Shown: positions 44,256 to 58,001 of the stretch, piece by piece | How positions within the stretch are numbered: position 1 is the first letter of the stretch | Layout: each line of letters opens with the position of its first letter | Origin: Zygnema cylindricum | Taxonomy: Eukaryota > Streptophyta > Zygnematophyceae > Zygnematales > Zygnemataceae | NCBI GenBank assembly: GCA_037447655.1 | Contig: JBBHKE010002252.1 | Span: 100,142 to 164,141, forward strand | DNA: 64,000 nucleotides | Reading direction: 5' to 3' | Position numbers and translations under genes: made by a program | The notes under the pieces: generated by a model | What the model was told of the DNA's origin: nothing | The model's database searches: none | The model's input: only the letters and a program-made list of their open reading frames with translations

Positions 44256-46554
44256 ATGGGAGATTCTCCGTACACTAATGTTCCTTCTTCTGGAAATAAT
44301 CCTTATCTGCAAGGAGGACAAAATGATGGCCAAATTTCAAATGCTGGTAAGATTATTTATATAACTAATTTTTATTTTTTTAATATTCAAGGCTTATTTT
44401 TTTTTTTTTTGGTCTAAGATTTTTTGTATGAATTCCTCTTAGATTTTTTTGTTAATATTAGCTAAAAAACAAAAAAACAAAAAAAAAAATCTTAAGATTT
44501 TTTTTGTAGGATGTGCTTTTATTAATTTTTTTTTTTTTTTTTTTTTTAGTTTCTTTCTAAGAGTTTCTGTGAAATTATTTTTTGTTTTGAGTTATCCTCC
44601 TCTTACTCATTTTGTGACTTCCCTTTCCATCCTTAATTTTTCTCTCCCTCTTCTTCTTTTAGGTTCCCATACAGGCCCCCAAAGTGGCAATTCTTACTAT
44701 TTCCAGACCACCCCTGTAAAACCAGGTACTTTTTAATTTAATTTAATTAATTAATTAATTAATTTATTATTGTTATTATTTTTTTATATATATTACAACA
44801 TTTTTTATCAATTTCCCTTATCCTCCAACATTTTTTTTTTCTTTTTCCTATTCATCTAGCTCTTTTGTGTTGTTTTACTTTTTATTTTCACTTTTGAAAG
44901 GAATTATCACTATTTTTTTCTTTGAATTAGTTAAAACTTTACATATTTGAAATTATTGATGGTTATAAATGACTAAAAATTCTGGAAATATATAAAAAAA
45001 ACAAATCATTAGAATTTGACATATTAAAAATAAAAAATGGTTGTTTCAAATATTTCATGTTTTTGATAATTTGCATAGTTCTTTTCGTTTTAAGATTTTT
45101 TTATTTTTTTTTACGTTATCACTCCTTGCTCAGAATTAGTGTTTATGGAAATTACATTGAAATAATTAACGATTAGAGATTATGAAAGAAAATATATTAA
45201 AATAAGTGATGGTTTTTTTTTTTTTTTTTTAGGTATGGTGGGTCAGCTCACAGGGCATGTCCATAAAGCGGAAGGCTTTATGGGTGGATTATGGAGTCAC
45301 TGTAAGTTTCCATTTCTTTTGTTATTTTTTTTTAATTATTATTATTATCATTTATTTATTTTTTGTTTTCACGTGTTCAGTTTCAATTTCAATTTCACCT
45401 TTGCTCCATTAAATCTTTAAAAAACAAAAAAAACATAAGATATAGTTGTTTTTTAGTATTAAGGATTAAAATATCGACATCATATATTATTATTCATTAG
45501 TATATTTTTTATTTCATTAATTGTTGACATCATTATTTTTTTTTTTACGCTGATATTTAAAATCTACCACTCGCTTCACTGATTTTTAAAATCTAAAAGA
45601 ATTTTCTTTTTACCTTCTCTCTCTCTCTTTTTCTTCTTCTTTTCCTTTTTTCTTTTTTCCCTTTCCCTTTCCATTTTTTTTTTTTTTCGGGCAGTATCTG
45701 CGGGACCTTCCGTCGCCACAACCGCTGTTGGAAAATTAAATAATATGAATCTTTTTAGTCCACAAAGCGCCGAAAAACAATGGAGAGAAACTTTTCAACC
45801 TGCCCCAAATGATATTTTTAAAAATTATTTTACTTGTCATTTGTCGACTACTACGGGAGCAATTCCGGGAACTTTGTTTGTTTCCGGAAATAGTGTGGCT
45901 TTTTCGAGTGACCGACCGCTTCAATTTTCGAGCGGTCCGGGGAAAGTAATCTCAAGTTTTTATAAAGTGAGTGGGTGATTGTTTTTTATTTTAAAGAAAA
46001 GAAAGTGGAAATGGTTTCTTTGTGCATCATTTTTTTTATTCCTAGCCAAATTCTATGCATCAGAATTTATATTTTGTTTCCCTTCCTTAGATTCTGTAAA
46101 CCGATTATGTTTTAAATACTGAAAACAGTTTCACAATTTAATAATTATAATTCGATTTTTTATTATATTCAGAGCGTCTGTTTTTTTCTATTTTCCGCAG
46201 GTGAATATTCCCCTTAATCGAGTTTCAAACGTGACTAAAACTCACAACAAAAGTCGTCCTCAGGAGAAATATATCCAGTTGACAACTGTGGATAACCACC
46301 AATTCTGGTTTATGGGGTTTTTATCGTACGAGAAAGCCGTAGAAACAATCGAATCTGTTTCTCGAGATGCCAAAATATCTTTACAGAACGACAATTCTTC
46401 ACAAAGTAGTCCTCAAGGACCACCAGGCTCTAATATGTACCCAAATCCAAACCAGAATCCGAACCAAATTCCGAACCAAAATCTGAACCAAAATTCAAAC
46501 CAGATACCGCAGCAATTACAAACACAGTCTCCACACCTTCAGCCGCAAACCTGA
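44256..46554 (+). CDS. GEM-like GRAM-domain protein (five exons)
   Basis: Exons: 44,256-44,346, 44,663-44,725, 45,233-45,301, 45,695-45,966, 46,201-46,554. All introns are GT-AG and the phases join to one 282-residue frame. Exons 1-3 code a Gly/Pro/Ser/Asn-rich N-terminus. Exons 4-5 carry the GEM-family domain: GPSVATTAVGKLNN, then KQWRETFQ, NYFTCHLSTTTGAIPGTLFV, SSFYKVNIPLNRV, EKYIQLTTVDNHQFWFMGFL. These match the GRAM domain of plant GEM/GEM-like (FIP1, ABA-responsive) proteins, which bind membranes or partner proteins and act in epidermal patterning and ABA/stress responses. The C-terminus is an unusual Asn-Pro-Gln repeat tail (about residues 240-282). The start is the first in-frame ATG after the CT-rich leader. 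Confidence 0.92.
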
Positions 46555-49500
46555 GGCGGAAAATGGGAATATTATGTCGATAGATGGGAAATTGAATGCT
46601 TTTAATTTGTAAAATACGTGGACATCTGTTTGGTTTTGGCATTGCTTTTAACATCTGGGCGAGCTTATGGTTAGTTTTGTGGATAGTTTCTTGGAAAGTC
46701 TTAGAAGCCAAAAAACCTGAGAGAAATAGATAAACTTTGTGGAAGACTATTGTTTTTTTTGTATATAGGAGAAAATATTAAATTGGATTATACCACCTTT
46801 GATACTCTTGGAAAGTTTCGAGGAAAAAACCTTTTGCCGAGTTGAGAAAGGAATCCGTTATGTTGACAATATTGTATGAAATAATACGATAATGATGGTC
46901 GCCATGTATGAAGTCCTGTGATTAGAAGGTCTATACTATACTTCCGGAAATAATGTGGTTTCTAGATGTTTGTGGTTGTGATGACAATAAGTGAACTTTT
47001 ACCCGATAGTTTTCATAATATTTAACTTCATAACAGTAGATGTATAGCCTCAAGACCGAAATCTGCTTTTTGACATTGAAATTTTTAGGGTTTTTCTAAT
47101 GTCTACATTACTAGATTTTTAGAAATCTCAGCTAGGTAGACAAACTAGTACACCGTCCGTTGTAATATGCCTTAAAGAATTATTGCTGTTAATGCGAAAT
47201 AAAAACGAAATGTACTAATTTGGTGCAAAGGAATCTGGTTGATTGTAGTCCTTGTCCTTAAATAGTGATATTAACACTTTTGTTTTTTCTGGTCAGAACA
47301 ATCACAACTGATTTCAATTTTATTAACTCTAACAATGTTGGGCAGAGTACTGTTTTAGTGAAAAAATCCTGAAACTGCACCCATAAAGTTCTGACAATTA
47401 ACTAGATATAGGAAACAAGTCTGTCCCCAATACAAGAAAACATCTACAGATTCTGAAACAAACCACAGTCAGTACAGTTTCAAGGAAAAAATCTGACTAA
47501 CCATTAATTCGAAGTAACAAGAGTACATTTCGATATTTTTGTTGTTTATTTTCCATATTAATGTGCCAAGCCCAAAACCGGTTCTTCCCAGATTTGCGGA
47601 AAACAAACCACAAGTTCAAAAAAGCCAAATGCAAAATTATTAACAGTCATAGTGTAAAAACCCTAAATTGAGAATAGAGAGATCTATGACCCTAAAATCC
47701 TATTAAAATCTGCAAAGAGATTAAAACCTAAATCTATAAGTTCGTGAAAAGATTAACAATGGGAAATAATTTTCTTAATTTCAAAATACGCCTAATTTAG
47801 TTCTAATTTTAACCAAATCGGCAAATGCATCAACTGATACGGCAAAACTTAATTTTATTTATAACAGAAAGAGTTGGTCTGTTTTGACCAAAAGAACATA
47901 ATATCCTCAATATTTCAGATACCTCAAAGATCTAGGGTTTTTCTTCCTCTAACATCGAACATATTGGCCATCTTTTCTGTTGACCCAATGGAATTGTTAA
48001 AATGACAACTGATCTTCCCAACCTGAACCCATCAATTGCACAAACATGAAGCAATTAATCTGACAGAATGAAAAACAAGCTTCTCATTGACAGACAAGGC
48101 ACAAAATACGCAAAAGTCTTAAACAAAAAGGATTTTTTCTATAAACAATGCAAAACAAGCTCGAAAATAAACAAAAGGATAACATCTTTTGGTACAGAAC
48201 GCTCCTATGACCCTCGATATTGTGTAAAAACATACAATTTATAATAACAAATAATTTATTCCTACGAAGATTAGAACTCGACAGCTCTACAATCTCTCCC
48301 CTCAAAAGAAGAGGCCTTCTTGCTCTCTCTCTCACTCTCTCTTTCTCTCTCTCTCTCAACCTCTCTCACTCCCTCCTCGGACTCTCTCAAATTTTTATTG
48401 TGAACTCAATAGTACCTGTTTTAAGGATCTCTTTGACGGTCCGAGTCGAATGTAGATTGAAGAGATGACCAAAAGATAAAGAATTTAAAAGCCCAAAAAG
48501 TAAACCTACCACCAATTTAAAAGAGAACAAATCTTAAATCCCACTAGATGCCAAATTGTAAACCTTTGAATGCGTCCAATGTGCCTTATCTTCCTAACTA
48601 TGCAAGAAGCCTGAAAACTCTTACTAATGGATGTCTCCCAAAACTCACGTTACGAACTTTCTCCCTCTCTCCCTCTTTCTCGCTCTCTCTGCCATTCTCT
48701 TGTTGACACATTTTTGTAACAATTCTCCATCAGATATTCAATAAGAGTACTATTCGGTACCTCCCTCGACCTATCACCCCTATCCTCCTCCTCTCTCTCC
48801 TTCACACCCTCCCTCCCCCTCTCCTCTACTCCCTTTTGTACCCACCGCACAACTCCATTGCTTATCCATATCCCCAGAGTAATAAATTTCCCTGTTTCAT
48901 TTCGTAAGTCTAAATAAACCATGGAAATGCAATTCTGTTAAGGTTCCTGTTTCACATAAATGCCGTGCTCATCTCCTGTTCCCATCCCAGAATCAAAAAA
49001 GAAAAGGGACAAAAAAATAGAAAAAAGAGAAAATGGAACAAAAAAACGAAACCACAAAGTTAAACAAAAGTCTTCGTCATTTGTATAAGATTGGGCGCAA
49101 AAACCCATCGATCCAAATTCCAAAATGGACACAAAATCCAAAATTGGATATTAAATCAAAATAAGACATAAATCCAAGAAGTACCCAACTTAAAATGTGA
49201 CATCAACATAAATATTTTGATTTCCAAAAATATACCGGGTTTTCTCTTCTCCGACAAGACTGCAAAATCTAGAAAGTAATGAAAAATACTAAAAACACCA
49301 AAAAACACTAATTTGACAGAAAACGTTTTGGGATCAGGAAACTTTCTATCGTAGTCAGACAGTTTACCATCATTGCTCTGGACTAAACTTTTGTTCTGGA
49401 CTTAGTAAATGAATACCTTATTGGAAACATCAATGGAAACCTAAACGTAAACCTAAATGGAAAATGAAATGGAAAATGAAATGGAAACCGAAATGGAACC

Positions 49501-49815
49501 GTAAACAGAAACATAGAAACCTAGATGGAATCCCACACAAAATTAGAAAAACTAACCTAGAATACCAAGCTAACAAAATCCACACTATGCAAGCCATATG
49601 GTTTTCCAAAACATAGACCCTCGGATTGTGCCTCTTTCAGTGCATTTTATTTCATTTTATTTTTGTCAAAACAAAACAATTTCTGCTATTTTCGATGTTG
49701 AGTCATGCAGAAAACTACGAAAATATAACCAAAGTTGTCCTATGTGCGAAGGGCTAACATAGCCAGAAACGAGAGAAAAAAAAGAAAAAAAAAATAAAGA
49801 AACCCTTGGACCCAT
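46555..49815. other. Intergenic between GRAM-domain and bHLH genes, no gene seen
   Basis: AT-rich, with CT-rich low-complexity runs (48,315-48,385 and 48,655-48,840) and a repeated AAATGGAAA motif (49,440-49,530). The first part should hold the 3' UTR of the GRAM-domain gene and the last few hundred bp that of the bHLH gene. Short frames such as 48,650-48,922 (minus) are artefacts of CT/GA runs. Confidence 0.6.
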
Positions 49816-52800
49816 TTATGTACTTTGCATGTTTGCTTGGAGCTGATTGGTGCAATCCACAAGAGAGTTTAAATCTCCATCCCATGCCATATTATGGTGT
49901 AAATCGCCCAAGACCTGTTTTACAAAAAAACAGATAGCAAGTTAAAATACATAATCAATTAAAATAAAATACAGATCGAAATAAATGATGGAAAGAATGA
50001 GGTTACGAAAACCTAAAATGACAAAAAAGAGACTATTTTTTAAGAGGTCAAATTAAGGTATTCGGTCGAGTTAATGCATTACAAATTTGAAAAATCAACA
50101 AAATAACTTTAATAATCTTCAACTCACAAATTGAAACCTCAATAAGTGAAAAACACATACATCAGATGACTGGAAAGGATCGATTGCGAGTCCCTCGATT
50201 CCTCGAGTCGACCCCAAAAGTATATCTTGAAGCATTCCCCCTTGGGTCAAATGCATTTCTAAAGAATTTACGGAACTGAGACCGTCCAATCCGGGAGATC
50301 TCATTTCTGATTGGCTCAAACTCCCTCCTGACATTCCACTGGTTTCGTGGAAGTTTCTAGAGGAAACGCCCCTATTATTCCCATCGTGAGATAACTGCTG
50401 CTGCTGAAAAGCTCCTAAATCAATACTATTCTGAGTTCGAGGAGGAGATTTTGTGTCGGAGAGAATGTCCTGAAGAGGTAAAAAAAAAGAGAAAGAATTG
50501 TTTAGGCTTTCTCAAACATTACGGTGATGCATAATGTGATGTTAAGACATAGTTTGAAAAATGAGGGAGAGGGAGAGACAGAAGGAGAGGGAGAGAAAAG
50601 GACCTGTTGTTGTTCTTGTTGATGCAACAGAGATCCTTCAGACATGTTGTTCATTTCCGCTTCATGTCCAATCGCAGCAAGTTTCCTTGAAAGAAGCTGC
50701 AAAAAAACACAAAATTTCAAAACACAAGCCAAAAACATTAAACTTTCTTGAACATCCTACATTATTTTAAAGAAGTTCGACTTTTTTTAGAAAACATAAC
50801 TTTAAACTATACTTAGAAAACGTCGGTGCGCAGAACAGAAAAATAGAAAGCTATAAGTACTAAGAAAACACGAATTAGAAAGAAAAAAACAAGCTAAGTC
50901 CTAAATAAAATATATAAATACAAAAAAAACGCAGGGAAGAGAACCAATATTATAGGGACATGTTATAATATAAAAACTAGAAAAACACTAGAGACTTGTT
51001 AGATATATAACAAGAAAAAACAGAGTATATGGAATACAAACAGTCACACTCAAACAGACTTTCTGAAAACTTATAATCTTTTAAAAACAAGGACTATAGA
51101 CGCAGTTTAACTAATAGTTAGAACCTGGAGAGTCACGAAGAAAGTTCAAGAAAAATCTTGGACTGCCTGACGATGCTTTAAATATTTAAAACGACAGGGA
51201 ATAGTCTCTAGAATTTAGCTCTAATCAGTTCTTATTAATTAGAGCCAACATTACATGAGATGCCTCAAAAACTTGAAGTCAATGATTGCAATAGTCAATC
51301 GACACAGAAAATCTCGAAAACAACCCTACAAACAACACACAAACTGTCATTTAAAAGATTCACACTGAACTTTTTGGCACCTAAACTATAAAAGTACAGG
51401 GATGAATGTTCTGAACCCTGAGTTTTAAGAGAAGACGTTCCCAAATTTACAGAGAGAAGTATTAGATGCCGATAGTAAAACCAATTTGTAACCAGATACC
51501 AGTAGTTTTTAGAAAGCTTTGAAATTTTTAATATTTACCAAAGTAGATCTGTATATTAGTGTGGTCCATAGTTTTATGTACTAAGTCCATGTGATGGTTT
51601 TTAAAGGTAAGTTAATGACATGTTTTCGAGGATCAGACCCACACTATTTATGAACTAAGACTGTTGAATGGTTTTAAAGGGTACAGTAAGTTTATTTAAT
51701 CGTTTTCAAGGTAACTCTATTTCAATGGTCTTTAAGGACGAGTTCCACACTAATTCCAAACTAAACCCACTGAATGAAATTTAAAAGTATGTTCATTTAC
51801 AGGTTTTTGAAAATGAGTTGGCTAATTTGTTTAGTATGACTTAGTATGGAAAGGAAACTGGCGTGAGAGTAATACCAATATCAGTGTGGAATAACAATGA
51901 TAACATAGTTCTGAAGTTGCTGACGCAACCGATGATAACCATGGCAAATTGCAAAGGGAAAAAAAGAAAGAAGGGGCCCAACATATTTTCAGTCCTGAAC
52001 TCACCTCTACTTGGAGTTGAAGGGATCGTACATAGTTTATAATTTCATCCAGCATAAGGGCCTTTCCAGTAACCTGCCCAGAAAAATGAAAAACGGAAAA
52101 AAAGAAAATAAAACTATGAGACAATTTAACACAACAAGACCGATTACCAAGTTTATATAAATTTTGGCATCTGTCGCATACCTTTTTTTTAGACCTTTTT
52201 CCCACTTAACCCCTCTCTTGGTCTCTCTTTCTGCCAGACTGGCACGCAAAAAAAAAAAAAGATCCGAGATCGATCGACGGGGATTGGTCTTGAAGAACTT
52301 TCATTCTTTCGCTTATCTTCTCTCTTCGAACCTGCCAAGGAGTGACAAAAACCCCAAGTGCGCGATTGCATCAAAAGCCTGCTATTTTAATTTCCTCCCT
52401 TCTCCCCCTCTCTCCCTCCCTACTTCCCACCCTTTCTCCCACCCTCTCCATCTCTCCCCCCTCCTCTTGCCGGGCCTCACATGGGAAAACCTAACAACAA
52501 GCAGTTTTTTGGCTATACTCCAAAACCAGCAAACTGAGCCGAAAAACTTGCACAGATAAACAAAACTAATACGGCTAAACTACATTGAACAGAAAAACGT
52601 GTGTTCAGCACATTTTCGCATATAATAAACCTGCCTTGGTAAAAAACATACAGAAAAAATATGTAAAAAAAAAATGACGACAGGATTTCTTGTTTAGTAT
52701 TCACGTTACTCAAGATCAAAGATTTGATGTGCGACCTTCACTATATGCGGTACTACAGTACGTGTAGAGAACGGGAGTGCAGCTTAACGTCAGATCATCG

Positions 52801-55800
52801 AAAAATTTTGAACCTATATGGTCTTCAAAGTTTATTTTCACGACAAACGAGCAGCTCGATGTAAAAAAAAGGAAAAAATATATATATATTCAACACCGTG
52901 GTACAGCTCTGTACTGATTTGGGACCTGATTCAGTACTGAACTGGTTCTGTGCTGAATTTGAAAACCCGTGGAACACGGGTTTTATGCATATAGTAGAAA
53001 ATGTATAGTATGTGTACTATAACAAGCGTACTACTTTGCACATTTAACCTATGCTTCATATAGCTTCTTCTCTTATCTCAACGCCATAACAGCTGTTTTA
53101 GAAAACTAAATAAACCTCTAACAGAGTTGCTATTACACAATAAAATAATAAAAAAAGCAAAATTACAATGGATTCAACATTCGCGCAAACATCAGCCAAA
53201 TAACATGGAATTACCCTATGATACAGGTTATTTTTTACTTATTTTCATTTCACAAACCAGAGAGAAATAGTTTTGAAATACACTGTTTTTTTTTCTTTTT
53301 GCACAAAAACCACATACCCTCTCAGCCAAACTGTGACTATCTGTCGCCTGTCCCCTCCGAGCTCGAACATGAATATAGTCCTTTGGAGGCTCAGATCTTT
53401 TATCTTTATCGTTTCTGCGATTTTGTCTCAAATTATTCAAGTCATCCCCTTCAGGACTCAAATTATCATTATCCTCCTCTTCAATATCGTCGTCATCCAC
53501 CGTCTTCGACTCTGTCCGGTCTCCAGCTGACTGTTCCGGGAGTGACAAAAAAGAAGGGGAGGGAGTGGGCCGGCGCTGGGTCCAGAAATCGATCCGTCGA
53601 TGATCAATGGAGCGATCCGTCAGATCACTGGAAAAGCGATCAGCATTTCGGCTCAAAGTCAGATTAAAAGACGCGAGGAGAGAGGGAGGGAGAGGGAGGG
53701 GGGGGGGGAGGGGGAGAGGGGAAAAAGGGAGGAGGAACATTGGAACAGACATGGAATGCAGTAATAATCGTAAAACTGGTCCTATCAGTTGGTTGACCGG
53801 AATGGATTTCAAATATCTAAGTCCACTAGCAAATAATATTTACCAGAAAGACAGTTACGTCACCAATTTACTTCACTAATGAGAAGACCAAAAACCCTTC
53901 GTTTCTAACTTCTGATCATCTTGTAGTTTCCCATTCTTTTCAGGAACTTGTCCTCAGAGATCACATTCAAACTGTTATTCTTCTTTTTGGTAAAGGCCCA
54001 TGTCCTTGTCAATCAAGTTTAAAAATGACAACTTTTTTCGTCGAAAATGGTGCTGTCAAAACAAATACCAAACAAATGAATCATGTACAATGGAATAATT
54101 GACTTTAAGAACTATTGCCCAAATTGATAGGTGGAAATAAGCGACATGTATTAAAAAAATAGTGTTTCAAGTTCCTGTGACATACTTTTTGACTGTTTGT
54201 AGGAGACCTTTGTCCCTCACGAGGGGGTGTCGATCTGCCTTTCGGAAAACCTTCTGGAACAGGAATTGGTCGTTTCCTCTTGTTTGGATACTTCAACAAG
54301 TTTTTTCCATCTTGACCAGAACTTCCCACTTCTCCATCGCCTGTTTTTCAAAAGAGGTGCTTTCACATATCAAAAAGTGTGATAATTTTTTGACATAACA
54401 TTCTGGTTATGTTAATTTATGTCATGGAAAGTTGTCAGATTATAAAATGATTCCTGCGTCATTTTGAAACTGAAACTTCACTGGTAAGCCTGTTCATTGA
54501 CGTAACTGGAAACCACAAAATTTTCCACACTGACAGATAGGAGCGTACAATTACACCCTTCCCTCCCTCCTGAAACTCACCATCAGATTCTGTCGATGCG
54601 AGCTCGCTATCCTCCAAAACATCGCCAAGTGGCGGGCAACTACTGGTCCGAGAAAGTTTTGTCCTTGGGAGTCCCATAGGCAAAGGTCTCCTGTCTCTCT
54701 CCGGACTCGATGCAGCTGATTGGACAGTGATAGGAGACCGAGAAGGAGAGATATCGGGAGTACTTGCCTCACTCACATTACGATACATAGTATGTAAGTC
54801 ATTCATGTCTCCTCCTCCTTTAATAATATCTCCCAGTTTCATTAAAGCTCCCAAAGGAGGAGCACTACTGGTTCTTGCTAAAAGAGAAGGGACGCGATTT
54901 TCTTGTCCCCCATTTGCCCAAGGAACTTCTCCCATACCAGCTGAAACTACTCCATGATAATTTGACAATCCCATGGACCCACCAGAAGAGATTCCGGACT
55001 GGTAAGAATTATTCATCCATCCGCCTCTCTGAGGAGGTGGAGGTAGTCCTATTCCATGACTGTATTCGCGAGAATCGCGAGAATCTCCATCTCCCAAGCC
55101 GAAGGGGCTACTATTCACTCGACCTCTTCCACTTGAGGGAGTGTGAGGGGAGGGAGGGAGAGGAGGAACTCCGGGCGTGTTTCTGAGAGATAAACCCCCT
55201 TTACTAGGGTCAACAGTTAGGTTTTGACCCCATGAGACAAGACTAGGCATTCGATCTATGGTTGTGAGAGGGCCTCCAGAAATTCCATTGTTATGTCCAA
55301 GGAAGGAAGGGACGTTGGACATTGAATTTGAAGGTCCTGTAACATGAGAAACACCAGCACCTACATGGAGCAAGAGGAAAAAAGAAGAACGAAACAAAAA
55401 ACATAATAGATGAGTTATTAACTAAAAATCGTGGCAGTGAAACTTGTTTCAGACGAGGAAGAAACGTTAAACTAAAGATGTGAAAATACTGGCAAGGAAA
55501 ATTGTTGAGGTTTGTAAAATACATAGCGAATAGGCACTGCTGTTAAAATACAAATAATTAAACATAGCTTATAGGAAGGACCTTCATGGTCCAATTTCTT
55601 CTGTCCAATTTCCTTGTGATCCGTAAAGAGTTGAATCAAAAAGAAACCAAAATTGCAAAAAACCAGCATTAGGTGCTTTCGACTGTACTTAGCCATAGAG
55701 AATATGACCTTATAGTGAAAACTGCAATTAAAGCATAAAAGGAAAATTGTAAAACTACAATCCGTTAACTTTTTACATGCTGGAGGTGTCCAACAGTGGT

Positions 55801-58001
55801 AAAACTGAAATGATGGATTATCATTTTCCCTCTCTAAGATACCATATGACAGACCTTGGCCGTAGAAACCTTATAGTAATTCTTCTGGGTTGATCTTAGT
55901 TGAAAGAGAGATTCTTCGTTAAGAGATAGACTCTTAGTTTAAAAAAAATCTTAGATCCTTGCCCAGCTTCTCTAGAAACATGTCCAGAAGTTGACACCAA
56001 AGACGGGCCATAAAATCGTTACTAAAACTTCAAAGATACAAACAAGTAAGATCCGTGAGAATGATGCAAAAAATTGGTACTAAAAATCTTTCATATGAGA
56101 CCACTCGAATGCTTTCCACTTCAGAAACTCTATTTGGCTAGACCGTCATATGCAGTTCACATAAACATCCACCTTTTCATACTTCATCCACTCAAATCTC
56201 ACATTCAAATTAAATTTTGTGATCCAAATATATGTTTTCTTAGCAAAATGGTTACGAAGGCTAACATAACATAACCTAACATAACAAAATAGCATTAGTT
56301 TGACCCAAACTTCAAATCCACCAAGGCTACTTGACAGACATACATAACATACCGCAACACAACAAAATACAACACAACATCAGTAACGTAAGTTTGACTA
56401 TAAATTCAATTCCAGGGAATGGTAAGTCACCTGCTCGAAGGGCAGACAAACGCTCGTGAAGAATGGCAGCATCCGACATAGCATCATAACCTCCATACAT
56501 ATTATTTTGCGAGAAATTTTGGCCGTTAAATCCTGCATGTTCTTTGGCAGCATTGGCCGCCGCAGCTGCAGCTATTTCACTAAAACCTGGCTTCTTATTC
56601 ATGCCATGTGGCATTTCCAGACTTCGAGTTCGCCTAGGAGGAGGCAATCGAGGCTCATCCCTGTAGAAAAGTATAAATAAGAGCAGAATAACAGAGAAGA
56701 GTTATAAAATAAACAGGTCCGGTTCTTTTCCAAATTCTACCACATTATTCATTTGTAAAAAGGCAGGAAACAACAATATATTTATAGAAAAATAGGTATG
56801 TAGAAAAAAAGGAGCAGATTAACAGAGCAGAGTTAGGTCACAAACAGGATCGGTTCTTTTCCAGATTCCAAAGTAATGTTTATTCGTGAAAAAGCAGGAA
56901 ACATCAACGTATTCAGAAAAAAAAGCAGCAGAATAACAGAGTTAGGTGACAAATAGGGCCGTTTCTTTCCAGGTTTTGAAGCATTATTTGTTCTTTTCCA
57001 GATTCTGAAGGACTATTTGCTCATCTCCAGAAATTGAAGCACTGTACGTCCTTTTCGTGATTTTAAAGCACTACTTGTTATTTTCCATTCTAAAACATAA
57101 TTTGTTCATTCCAGATTCTAAAACATTAAGTGTTTTTTTCCAGATTCCAATGCATCACTTGTTTGTAAAAAGGCAGGAAACATTAACATACTTAGAAAAA
57201 AAAGGAGCAGGAGAACAAAACAGAGTCAGATAACAAACAGGAACGGTTCTTTATGATTTTAAAGTAATCCTTCATGAAATCCTAAAGCATTATTTGTTCC
57301 TTGCAAAATTCTAAAGTATTAGTTGTTCTTTTCCAAATTCAAAAGCATTATTTATTCTTTTCCAGAATCTAAAATATTATTTGTGTGTAAAAAGATACGA
57401 AATTTTAACATAAAAAGACTCTGCTCTTTTGCAGATTCTGAAGCTTTATTGTTTGTACATAGGCAGGGAATTAGAAAATGAAGTAAAGCCTCTGTTACAA
57501 TAAGACATCAAGAACCATCTTCATAGGGATCCTTCAGAGCGTTTATTAGACGAATGCAGGAAAAACAAGGCAAAAAAAGCAAGAAAATCACACAGCTTGC
57601 AACCGCTAGACAAAAAAACCACAATTGTTCCAATCTCTGATCATGAGAACCTTTTAGAATGCTTAAACTTTCAAACAGGAGAGGAATAAGAGCTAATTAA
57701 ATGAAGCCGAAAGTAATAATTCAGAGAGATACATACATGAAAATTTACTGACTACTGGTCGATTCAATACACTAGAGCAGTTGGACGCATTTACAAGAGC
57801 GCTGTAGGATGCATCAAAAACAAAATACAGTTTTCTGATTCCACCAGGAAATCCACCACTTCCTGGCTAACAAAAAACTCAAAAAAATCGTTGTTTTCAT
57901 ACCAGTAGAATTCATCAATGACGGATAAAAAACAAATCAAACTGGTTACATGTCAAAAAGAAAAATAAGGATGTACTCATTTACCCTGCAGAAGAAGCCA
58001 T
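49816..58001 (-). CDS. bHLH transcription factor, subfamily XII-like (BEE/CIB/HBI type), ten exons
   Basis: Proposed exons (minus): 58,001-57,985, 56,660-56,431, 55,360-54,581, 54,340-54,186, 53,530-53,318, one starting 52,331 (end unclear), 52,073-52,005, 50,696-50,604, 50,469-50,161, 49,914-49,816. Phases agree for all joined exons. Exons 1-5 give about 465 residues: an Ala-rich start, a Ser/Gly/Pro-rich middle with two RTSSxPPLG motifs, a basic KRKRP patch, an acidic stretch, then KDYIHVRARRGQATDSHSLAER, the hallmark of subfamily XII. The next exon gives VRREKISERMKVLQD, completing the basic His-Glu-Arg E/G-box-contacting residues and helix 1. The following exon gives VTGKALMLDEIINYVRSLQ (helix 2), then LLSRKLAAIGHE. 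The loop sequence normally between (LVPGCNK) is not found. Such factors act in the nucleus in growth and light/brassinosteroid responses. Exon 8 uses a weak GTCCTT donor. Confidence 0.85.
52005..52331 (-). other. bHLH helix-loop-helix exons with missing loop-coding segment
   Basis: After CAG at 52,332-52,334 the minus strand codes VRREKISERMKVLQD (52,331-52,287), then QSPSIDLGS, a run of 13 T, and a stop. The conserved donor after the loop is absent. The exon 52,073-52,005 then codes the start of helix 2 cleanly, with AG acceptor and GTGAGT donor. A phase-0 donor is required between them. None gives a normal loop, and no micro-exon coding LVPGCNK is seen in 52,074-52,286. A poly-T and CT-rich segment (52,190-52,260) occupies the place. 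Confidence 0.7.
56710..57440. repeat. Tandem repeats in intron 1 of the bHLH gene
   Basis: Units of about 120-180 bp recur with AAAGGCAGGAAAC, AAGGAGCAG-AACAGAG, and TTCTTTTCCAGATTCTAAAGCA. The last 30-40 bp part is itself amplified (56,975-57,140 and 57,270-57,370). The repeat occupies more than half of the intron. Confidence 0.8.
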
